Shown piece by piece: positions 1-5,051 of a stretch of 6,006 bases of DNA (positions within the stretch are counted from its first letter, which is position 1; every line of letters starts with the position of its first letter). The DNA comes from Candidatus Glassbacteria bacterium RIFCSPLOWO2_12_FULL_58_11 (lineage in GTDB: Bacteria; Gemmatimonadota; Glassbacteria; GWA2-58-10). The translations under genes were made by a program, and so were the position numbers. The stretch covers positions 1 through 6,006 of the forward strand of contig MFIX01000101.1 in assembly GCA_001780825.1 (NCBI GenBank), given 5' to 3'. A model generated the notes under the pieces. The model searched no databases, was not told where the DNA came from, and was given only the letters and a program-made list of their open reading frames with translations.

Positions 1-331
1 ATATTAGGCTGTCTACCTTAAACCGCCCCTCGATGTCGAACCATCCTTCATCCAAATTACCGGAAGTGACCCTCAGCGAGTATTCCCCATATTGAGTTTC
101 GGAATGCTCTCCTCCAAAGCTTGACCTATAGCTAAAGTACCTGAAGTTGTACTTCCAGCTCGCCCCAGGAGCAAGCGGAATTAACTTAGGCGTTCTTAAT
201 CCGGTGCTGTCTAAACCGGTCGTGTCCGCTGGTTCATTATCCAAAGGACTGTAAGGGTTATCCTTGCCGCAGGCGAGCGCAACCAGCAGAGCGCCGCAGA
301 CAAGAATTTTAAGTGTCAATTTAAGGTTCAA
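1..331 (-). CDS. Putative lipoprotein, 3'-truncated by window edge; tandem paralog of the next gene
   Basis: An open frame runs from a TTG at 331-329 to the left edge, giving 110 complete codons with no stop. The precursor starts MNLKLTLKILVCGALLVALA and then Cys21, a type II signal peptide with lipobox A-L-A-C, so the protein is probably lipid-anchored after cleavage before Cys21. A short Asp/Pro/Thr-rich linker (about residues 23-46) leads to the motif L-A-P-G-A-S-W-K-Y (residues 53-61), also present in the neighbouring paralog. TTG is preferred because no ATG or GTG lies in frame between it and the upstream in-frame TAG (373-371), a GGTGA-like Shine-Dalgarno site sits just ahead, and the paralog starts identically. 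It lies 119 bp downstream of that paralog on the same strand and may be co-transcribed. Function is unknown. The C-terminus is not visible. Confidence 0.8.
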   Translation of the reverse strand, partial: MNLKLTLKILVCGALLVALACGKDNPYSPLDNEPADTTGLDSTGLRTPKLIPLAPGASWKYNFRYFSYRSSFGGEHSETQYGEYSLRVTSGNLDEGWFDIEGRFKVDSLI

Positions 332-450
332 TTTTTCACCCGAAGTTTCAAAGACCCTTAATACTTTTCGCTAAAAATGGAGCCGCACATCGCTGCACGC
401 CTCCCGGAGCGTCTTTGCCCCGCGCCGGGGACGAATTATTTCAATAAGAA

Positions 451-1239
451 TCACTCCGGCCCAGGGGTGTAGGCGATCAGCTTATAAGTGAAATTATTAT
501 ATTGCCCGAGAGTAGCGTCTATAGGAGTAGAGCCTTTAATGCTGATAAGGCCACCAACGGATGCATTGAAGACGGCAGTGAACACACCAGAAGCATATGA
601 ATAAATGAAATAAGTATTATTACTCTTACTTGTACCGAGTAGAACTTTTAAAGGATAAAAATAAAACAGGTTATAAATTGTGAGATAAAAGATATCGAAA
701 TTGATCGAAGAATTTGCGCCATAGTAATTCTGCATGATATAAACCAGGCTGTCGCCGCTTTCCAGCCATAAGGTGTCGCGCGCCGAGATTATTTTTCGCT
801 GCAGTGTAGTGTCAGGGACGTTGTATAATGTGTCCGAAAAATCTTCAACCCTTAAAGAGTCGATATTAAGAACGGAATAGTTATCTATTAATCGATCTAC
901 ATGCAGATGCTCTTCCAGCAGGTATTCCTGGTATCCCTCCAAACTGTCGGCCTCTTTGATCGTCATTTCCAGGGTAGCTTTTACAAATCGCGATCGGGGC
1001 AAATAATCACCAAAACAATTCATATTTATTCCATATTTCCAGCTTGCGCCCGCTGCCAAATTCCAGAGCTTGGGCAGGGGCGGCGGCAAAGTATCCGGTT
1101 TTGCGGTCGTGTCGGGATTTTCTGAAGTATCCGGAGAAGCGGAGCTGTCTCCGGGTTTGAGCGGGTTGTCTTTGCCGCAGGCGAGCGCCGCCAGCAGAGC
1201 GCCGCAGACAAGTATTTTAAGTGTCAATTTGAGGTTCAA
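451..1239 (-). CDS. Putative secreted lipoprotein with PDT-repeat linker, function unknown
   Basis: This is a 262-residue protein starting at TTG (1239-1237), preceded by an AAGG site six bases upstream; the frame is closed by TAG at 1263-1261. Residues 1-20 form a signal peptide (K4 and K8, then a hydrophobic core) with lipobox A-L-A-C21. Residues 24-56 are a low-complexity Asp/Ser/Thr/Pro linker with three P-D-T units and ending in PPPLP, typical of a tether that holds a domain off the membrane. The mature domain (about 57-262) opens with L-A-A-G-A-S-W-K-Y, resembling the G-x-x-W-x-Y opening of many bacterial surface lipoproteins, and is rich in Tyr, Asn, Ile and Phe with alternating patterns that suggest beta strands. 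I recognise no enzymatic motif. Codons are AT-rich compared with the genes to the right, and the 5' end is nearly identical to the downstream paralog, indicating duplication. Expression as a lipoprotein is likely; the role is unknown. Confidence 0.85.
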   Translation of the reverse strand: MNLKLTLKILVCGALLAALACGKDNPLKPGDSSASPDTSENPDTTAKPDTLPPPLPKLWNLAAGASWKYGINMNCFGDYLPRSRFVKATLEMTIKEADSLEGYQEYLLEEHLHVDRLIDNYSVLNIDSLRVEDFSDTLYNVPDTTLQRKIISARDTLWLESGDSLVYIMQNYYGANSSINFDIFYLTIYNLFYFYPLKVLLGTSKSNNTYFIYSYASGVFTAVFNASVGGLISIKGSTPIDATLGQYNNFTYKLIAYTPGPE

Positions 1240-1281
1240 TTTTTTGCCTTCGATTAAATACTAATCAGCACATTTGCATAT

Positions 1282-1310
1282 ATTATGCCGCTTTTGCTCG
1301 TATCTTTAAT
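1282..1310 (-). promoter_or_regulatory. Possible sigma70-type promoter for the lipoprotein genes
   Basis: On the minus strand CATAAT (1287-1282) matches the -10 consensus at five of six bases. Seventeen bases upstream lies ATTAAA (1310-1305), a weak -35 match at three of six. The -10 box is about 43 bases ahead of the TTG start. The region is AT-rich, so chance matches are expected and the assignment is weak. Confidence 0.25.
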
Positions 1311-1386
1311 TAATTGACCTGCCTTTACTTGCAAAACTTTTATCAATCGCGCAAATAAGAAACCTGTTACTTTGCGCTGCAATTTA

Positions 1387-1417
1387 TTGGCCGGTGTTAC
1401 TCCAGGAGTAACATAAC
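1387..1417 (+). promoter_or_regulatory. 19-bp perfect palindrome inside a candidate promoter (operator-like)
   Basis: TGTTACTCCAGGAGTAACA at 1395-1413 is a perfect dyad with nine-base arms around a single central A. It is bracketed by TTGGCC (1387-1392, four of six against the -35 consensus) and CATAAC (1412-1417, four of six against the -10 consensus), leaving a 19-bp spacer. A dyad within a long 19-bp spacer is the known layout of promoters controlled by MerR-family activators. No MerR-type gene is visible here, so only the palindrome is seen directly; the promoter and regulator family are inference. It could also be an operator for another dimeric repressor acting on either divergent gene. 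Confidence 0.45.
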
Positions 1418-1571
1418 TTAGAGACATCGGATTATTTGGCGGGTTATTATAGAGGGAAAGCTGCTCTCGGGCTTGTGCGTTTGATAGATAAGCTTCAAAT
1501 TATATTCTTCTCTTTTACCGCGTGAAAATGAGATTTTAAATTACTTGCCCCCTGCTCCATTGAACCCTAAT

Positions 1572-2663
1572 ATGAAAAACCGGATTTACGCCTGCCTAAT
1601 TGTCTGTCTCCTGCTGCCCTTTTCCGCAATTTTCTGTTCCCATTCCCCGGAAAGCCCTCTGGAGACAAGGGCCACAGACCTGCTCACGGCCACGCCCGCG
1701 CAACAGAGCCTGGACCAGGAGAAAATGGCTGAGGCAGCCCGTCAGGCCGCGGCATTGCCCGATCTGGCGAGCCTGCTGATTCTCCGCAACGGCTACATTG
1801 TCTCCGAGCAGTACTTCCATGGGAGCGGCCAGTCCACCGCCTTCAATGTCAAGTCCGTATCCAAGAGTTTCCTTTCCGCGCTGATCGGCATCGCCATCCG
1901 GGAGGGAAAGATCGGCAGCCCGGAGCAGAAAATAGCGGACTTTCTCCCGGATTACCTGGGCCAGCCGGCCGATCCGCGCAAAAAGGAGATCACGATCGGC
2001 CACCTGCTGACCATGACCGCGGGATTCGAATGGCTGGAGAACGGCCCGGTGGTGCAGGACTGGGTCAGCAGCCCGGACTGGATCAAATTCATTTTCAACC
2101 TGCCGCAGGTTAGCGATCCCGGGCGGTCGTTCAACTATTCCACGGCCGGGACACACCTGCTTTCGGCGGTGATCTCCCGCTCCACGAAAATGAGCGCCCT
2201 GGAGTACGCCAATAAATCCCTGTTTCCGCGGCTCGGGATCAGCGGCGCCAGATGGGACACCGATCCGCAGGGCTATTGTTTCGGCGGGGCGGAGCTTTAC
2301 CTGACCGCCCGCGACCTGGGGAAATTCGGACTCCTGTATTTGAACCGGGGGTCGGCGGCCGGAGAGCAGATAGTTTCTGAGGACTGGGTGCGGGAATCCA
2401 CCCGGAGACAGGTGGAGGTGGGCGGCGATCCGCTAAAAGAGGGGTACGGATATCTCTGGTGGATCAGGCAGTACTACGGGGTTTACGTTTATTACGCTGC
2501 GGGCGCCGGCGGGCAGTTCATTTTTTGCGCGCCGGATTTGAATATGGTTGTCGTGTCCACTTCCATACTGGCCAATTCCAGCGATCAGAGCCGCGTTTTT
2601 CAACATTATATTTCGATGCTGAAATTGCTGGACCAGCAGATCCTGCCCGCGGCGGCCAGGTGA
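1572..2663 (+). CDS. Class C beta-lactamase-related serine hydrolase (penicillin-binding-protein fold), exported
   Basis: This is a 363-residue protein of the Beta-lactamase family (PF00144, COG1680), serine acyl-enzyme hydrolases that include AmpC-like beta-lactamases, D,D-peptidases and esterases. Visible motifs are S95-V-S-K98 (catalytic Ser and general base Lys), Y189-S-T (the Y-x-N equivalent), and G311-A-G-G-Q315 in place of the K-T-G box, as often seen in family members that are not true beta-lactamases. The N-terminus has a signal peptide (MKNR, then a hydrophobic run to about residue 20) followed by Cys22 in A-I-F-C, an atypical lipobox because Phe precedes Cys; it may be a lipoprotein or a simple secreted protein. 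ATG 1572 is chosen over an in-frame TTG at 1545 because it places the charged residues directly ahead of the hydrophobic core, although neither has a strong Shine-Dalgarno site. The substrate is unknown, and resistance should not be assumed. It appears monocistronic. Confidence 0.9.
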   Translation: MKNRIYACLIVCLLLPFSAIFCSHSPESPLETRATDLLTATPAQQSLDQEKMAEAARQAAALPDLASLLILRNGYIVSEQYFHGSGQSTAFNVKSVSKSFLSALIGIAIREGKIGSPEQKIADFLPDYLGQPADPRKKEITIGHLLTMTAGFEWLENGPVVQDWVSSPDWIKFIFNLPQVSDPGRSFNYSTAGTHLLSAVISRSTKMSALEYANKSLFPRLGISGARWDTDPQGYCFGGAELYLTARDLGKFGLLYLNRGSAAGEQIVSEDWVRESTRRQVEVGGDPLKEGYGYLWWIRQYYGVYVYYAAGAGGQFIFCAPDLNMVVVSTSILANSSDQSRVFQHYISMLKLLDQQILPAAAR

Positions 2664-2680
2664 GCCTCCGGGACATTCTC

Positions 2681-2696
2681 GCGCAGCAGGCTGCGC
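2681..2696 (+). terminator. GC-rich hairpin just after the serine hydrolase gene
   Basis: GCGCAG (2681-2686), loop CAGG, and CTGCGC (2691-2696) form a perfect six-bp stem starting 17 bases after the stop codon. There is no following T-run, so it is not a textbook intrinsic terminator. It may stabilise the 3' end or assist factor-dependent termination. Confidence 0.3.
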
Positions 2697-2853
2697 ACCG
2701 GCAGCCGTTAAATGTAGCGGAAGCGGGCTTGTGCAATCAGGCTTGTGGATGCAAATTTTATCCGGAGCCGCACGAGACAATCAGGGAAAGCTTTGGGAGG
2801 ACTCCCGGAAGTATAGCGCGCGAAGACCTAATTGGGCGCAATCCGGCCTAGAG

Positions 2854-2952
2854 GCAGGCGCATGTAAGCACCCGCCGCAGCCCGGTCCGCGCGTCAAGGG
2901 GCAATGCCCGGGAAACAAGCCGGGCCTGAGTTCCGCCTCAGGCGGCGCCTGC
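2854..2952. other. Nested inverted-repeat element, candidate structured RNA or 3' UTR fold
   Basis: An outer helix of eight perfect pairs, GCAGGCGC (2854-2861) with GCGCCTGC (2945-2952), encloses about 83 bases. Inside, GCCTGAG (2924-2930) pairs with CTCAGGC (2937-2943) around a six-base loop, and CCCGG (2907-2911) can pair with CCGGG (2920-2924); alternatives such as GGGC/GCCC compete. It sits 24 bases beyond the STAS stop codon, so on the minus strand it would be that gene's 3' UTR. It matches no riboswitch or ncRNA consensus I know. The pairing is seen directly; a biological role is inference. Confidence 0.25.
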
Positions 2953-2976
2953 GTGATGAGTTATTTACACAGAATT

Positions 2977-3309
2977 TCAGGCTGAGCGTAGCGCGGCGCT
3001 TTCCGGCTGGACCGAGCCGAGATCGGAGAGCAGATCGAGATCGGCCAGCAGGTCCCGCATCGGCGCCTTGAGCCGGTAAGCGAAAGCCTGAGCTCCATAG
3101 ACCCGGATGATGTCGCAGATATCCTTGAACAGCACCAGGCCGTGCAGATCGATGTAGTCCACCTCGTCGAAATCGATGACAATCGCTTTCGGCTCATCCT
3201 TGAACGAGGCCATGATATCCATCTTGAGACGGTGAACTTTAGGACCGCACATCTGGGCGGGGGCCTTGAAGGTCACTCCATCCGTGAGTGAATTAATAAC
3301 ATCGGCCAT
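2977..3309 (-). CDS. Single-domain STAS protein, anti-sigma-factor-antagonist-like
   Basis: This is a 110-residue cytoplasmic protein whose central part matches the STAS fold: strand K41-A-I-V-I-D-F, then D48-E-V-D-Y-I-D54-L-H-G57, helix L58-I-I-R-V-Y, strand F76-A-Y-R-L, and helix M84-R-D-L-L. STAS proteins of the SpoIIAA/RsbV type bind anti-sigma-factor kinases and are switched by phosphorylation of a Ser or Thr in the D-S-S-G or D-S-T-G loop. Here that loop is D-L-H-G, so the usual phospho-acceptor is absent. This suggests an unswitched antagonist, or a STAS partner in another complex such as a sensor assembly or lipid transport. The start is well supported: GGGAGG (3320-3315) lies five bases ahead of ATG 3309. 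No anti-sigma kinase, PP2C phosphatase or sigma factor lies in the window. The last dozen residues look disordered. Confidence 0.85.
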   Translation of the reverse strand: MADVINSLTDGVTFKAPAQMCGPKVHRLKMDIMASFKDEPKAIVIDFDEVDYIDLHGLVLFKDICDIIRVYGAQAFAYRLKAPMRDLLADLDLLSDLGSVQPESAALRSA

Positions 3310-3345
3310 CTTTTCCTCCCTGAAAAGATTTAGTGAGAGATATGT

Positions 3346-3378
3346 ATTACTGCGGTTTTTTATTACCGTGTAATTATA
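3346..3378 (-). promoter_or_regulatory. Candidate STAS promoter with overlapping imperfect inverted repeat
   Basis: On the minus strand TATAAT (3378-3373) is a perfect -10 box, about 63 bases upstream of the STAS ATG. No good -35 box is present 16-18 bases upstream. Overlapping the -10 edge is an imperfect dyad: ATTAC (3346-3350) pairs with GTAAT (3370-3374), and CGGT (3353-3356) with ACCG (3365-3368), around an eight-base T-rich centre. Its position across the -10 and presumed start site suits an operator; an mRNA leader hairpin is less likely because part would lie upstream of the transcription start. Confidence 0.4.
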
Positions 3379-3453
3379 GATTCGACAAAAGTAAATAATA
3401 CTTTAGCTATTCCTGTATTAGAGAATCATTCAGAGTCCACGCGGAGAGCGGAA

Positions 3454-4704
3454 ATGGAAAAACTGGCCCTTCACGGCGGAGAGCCCGCCTGCAGCACGAA
3501 GATCGACCCCACCTCCCACCGTCCCCTGCGTTTCGGCGCCGGGGAAAAAGATGCCCTCCTGCGGGTGGTCGACTCGGGGGCGCTTTGCCGGACATTCGGC
3601 AGTGAGGCACTCAGCCTGGAACGGGAATTCGCTGAATATTTCGGCAGCGGCTACGCGGTGGCTTCCTCGAGCGGCACGGCGGCGATCCACACCGCCCTGG
3701 CCGCGGTGGGCGTGGGCTGGCAGGATGAGGTAATCACCAGCCCGATCACGGATATGGGCTCGATAACCGGGATTATCAAACAGGGCGCGCGGCCGGTATT
3801 CGCGGATGTGGACCCCTGCGCTTTTAACATGACCCCGGAGACAATCGAGGCGGCGATCACCGCCCGGACCCGGGCGATCCTGGTGGTGCACCTGGCCGGC
3901 CTGGCCTGCGATATGGAGCGGATCTGCGAGATCGCGGCCGGCCGCGGTGTGGCGGTGGTGGAGGATGTCGCCCAGAGCTGGCTGGCGGGCTACAAGGGAA
4001 GGCTGGCTGGAACTTTCGGACAGATCGGCTGTTTCAGCTACAACGGCTACAAGCACATCTCCACCGGGGATGGCGGCATGTGCGTGACCGAGGACCCCGA
4101 GCTGGCGCGCAGGATGAGGCTCTTTGTGGACAAAGCCTACGACCGGAGCAAAAGCGTGCGCAACCCAGAGGTTTTCGGGATGAATTACCGCATGACCGAG
4201 CTTCAGGCGGCGGTCGGACGCGTGCAATTGAGGAAGCTTGCCAATATCATCGCGCGCCGGAGAAAGATTGCCGCAAGCTTTTTTGCGGCCCTTGAAAAGA
4301 CTCCCGGCCTGCTCCTGCCGGCCGTGCCGGAAGGCTCGGCCCACAGCTGGTGGTACCTGGTGCTGCGCGCGGACAGGCAGAGGATCAAAACTTCCACAGC
4401 CGAGCTTACCGAGGCCCTGGCAGCCGAGGGCGTACCGGCCTGGACCGGGTACTGCGGCGGCCTGCCGGTCTATCTATACGACTGTTTCCAGGACGACTCG
4501 AAAGCATTCTACCGGATGGCCCCCCTGCTGCCGGGAGGCGCAGGCTCGCTGGCCGGCCTTTATCCACGGGGACTCTGCCCGGTGGCCGAGGAGCTGCTGG
4601 GGGAGATGATCATTGTCGCGATGAGCGAGTTCTACAACGAGCGGGAAGTCCGGGAGATGGCCCAGGGCATCGATAAGGTATTTTGCTGGTATTCAAGAGT
4701 CTGA
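3454..4704 (+). CDS. DegT/DnrJ/EryC1/StrS family PLP-dependent aminotransferase
   Basis: This is a 416-residue protein of the DegT/DnrJ/EryC1/StrS family (PF01041), fold-type I aminotransferases that usually transfer an amino group from Glu or Gln to a keto group on a nucleotide sugar or a cyclitol. Visible motifs: S73-G-T-A-A for phosphate binding, V-V-E-D171-V-A-Q174 (Asp to the pyridine N, Gln stacking near the cofactor), and S195-Y-N-G-Y-K200 with H-I-S-T-G-D-G-G after it, K200 being the expected Schiff-base lysine. F241-G-M-N-Y-R-M-T-E-L-Q-A-A is the family signature that follows. The N-terminal L-A-L-H-G-G-E-P resembles members acting on inosose or AHBA-type substrates, but substrate assignment is not safe. 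GGAG at 3443-3446 lies seven bases before the ATG. Length is slightly above the family norm. No nucleotide-sugar or antibiotic genes are adjacent, so its pathway is unknown. It is divergent from the STAS gene. Confidence 0.93.
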   Translation: MEKLALHGGEPACSTKIDPTSHRPLRFGAGEKDALLRVVDSGALCRTFGSEALSLEREFAEYFGSGYAVASSSGTAAIHTALAAVGVGWQDEVITSPITDMGSITGIIKQGARPVFADVDPCAFNMTPETIEAAITARTRAILVVHLAGLACDMERICEIAAGRGVAVVEDVAQSWLAGYKGRLAGTFGQIGCFSYNGYKHISTGDGGMCVTEDPELARRMRLFVDKAYDRSKSVRNPEVFGMNYRMTELQAAVGRVQLRKLANIIARRRKIAASFFAALEKTPGLLLPAVPEGSAHSWWYLVLRADRQRIKTSTAELTEALAAEGVPAWTGYCGGLPVYLYDCFQDDSKAFYRMAPLLPGGAGSLAGLYPRGLCPVAEELLGEMIIVAMSEFYNEREVREMAQGIDKVFCWYSRV

Positions 4705-4732
4705 GCTTCAAGAGAAAAAGCGAGGCGCTCAG
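4701..4732. terminator. Convergent terminator region covering both stop codons
   Basis: CTGAGC (4701-4706) and GCTCAG (4727-4732) form a six-bp inverted repeat containing the stop codons of both converging genes. Within it, on the minus strand, GAGCG (4730-4726), loop CCT and CGCTT (4722-4718) form a short stem followed by TTTCTCT, resembling a small intrinsic terminator for the zinc-ribbon gene. Only 24 bases separate the two genes. The stems are short, so strength is doubtful. Confidence 0.35.
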
Positions 4733-4956
4733 CTTACATTGAAGAATCGGCTTTTCGAGCCGGTCGGGCTTAGATTGATCTGGGCGCGCTTGCCGCAGCG
4801 CGGACACCAGCCGACATAGGCGGTATTCTTCTGATTAAGATAAATATGGCTGTAGACTTTGCAGCATTCCCATTGAATGCCGATAAAGGGCTTAGGCCCC
4901 CGGGGTGCGCCCTTTTCTGGCTGTGAATCCTTTCTGTCCATCTCCGGCTCCGTCAT
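4729..4956 (-). CDS. Small four-cysteine zinc-ribbon-like conserved hypothetical protein
   Basis: This 75-residue protein has a hydrophilic, probably disordered N-terminal stretch (about 1-20) followed by a compact domain: F24-I-G-I-Q-W-E-C31-C32, K-V-Y-S-H-I-Y, T45-A-Y-V-G-W, C51-P-R-C54-G-K, and a final R70-F-F. The C-C and C-x-x-C knuckles 19 residues apart would suit one structural zinc. I recall similar small proteins, with the same A-Y-V-G-x-C-P-R-C-G core, in environmental bacteria such as Planctomycetes, but cannot verify this here and know no function. ATG 4956 directly follows an in-frame TGA and has an AAGGA site rather far upstream; ATG 4941 (Met6) has GGAG six bases before it and may be the true start, giving 70 residues. 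It lies 95 bp downstream of the M14-like gene on the same strand and may share its transcript. Confidence 0.75.
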   Translation of the reverse strand: MTEPEMDRKDSQPEKGAPRGPKPFIGIQWECCKVYSHIYLNQKNTAYVGWCPRCGKRAQINLSPTGSKSRFFNVS

Positions 4957-5051
4957 ATCCGTTCAGCTTCCTTACATCCAGGCTGCCGCAATCCAACTGC
5001 CTGTTCTTCACCGCGTTACGCTTGCAAATTGCGGGCCAGGCCGTCCAAATT

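Larger units (their letters stand above)
1240..1544. other. AT-rich divergent intergenic region with regulatory signals
   Basis: This spacer lies between the start of the minus-strand lipoprotein gene and the plus-strand hydrolase. It is clearly AT-rich and has no credible reading frame. It contains a possible minus-strand promoter near 1282-1310 and a 19-bp perfect palindrome at 1395-1413, listed separately. From about 1415 to 1571 I see no further strong element, so the hydrolase would carry a leader of up to about 150 nt if transcription starts near the palindrome. Confidence 0.7.
2664..2976. other. 313-bp convergent intergenic region, hairpin-rich, no credible gene
   Basis: This spacer separates the ends of the serine hydrolase and the STAS gene. 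Reading frames that cross it have no start context or recognisable protein and look like chance. It is GC-rich, unlike the two AT-rich divergent spacers here, and holds many inverted repeats: the hairpin at 2681-2696, GGGAG/CTCCC at 2795-2806, GGGC/GCCC at 2899-2909, CCCGG/CCGGG at 2907-2924, and the larger nested fold at 2854-2952. A direct repeat GGCTTGTG occurs at 2726 and 2740. Either it is two terminators plus spacer, or it contains an unannotated structured RNA. Confidence 0.6.

Noticed and set aside
418..430. CCCCG/CGGGG mini-hairpin between the two lipoprotein genes as an intrinsic terminator.
   Set aside because: The stem has five pairs with a three-base loop, and on the minus strand it is followed by CAAAG, not a T-run.
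1572..2663. Calling the serine hydrolase an antibiotic-resistance beta-lactamase.
   Set aside because: The K-T-G box is replaced by G-A-G-G-Q and the family is functionally broad; the motifs support the fold and the catalytic Ser/Lys only.
2726..2747. Two GGCTTGTG copies as the beginning of a repeat array.
   Set aside because: Only two short copies are present and the flanks do not match, so chance is likely.
2459..2851. A 130-codon plus-strand frame overlapping the end of the serine hydrolase and the spacer.
   Set aside because: It begins inside the hydrolase in another frame and has no start context; the sequence looks random.
2854..2952. Riboswitch (cobalamin, TPP, c-di-GMP) in the structured spacer.
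   Set aside because: The conserved core sequences of these classes are absent, and the element lies between two gene ends, not ahead of a gene.
3430..4344. A 304-codon minus-strand open frame opposite the aminotransferase.
   Set aside because: It lies opposite a gene with all family motifs; the translation is His/Arg/Gly-rich without recognisable domains, as expected for antisense of GC-rich codons.
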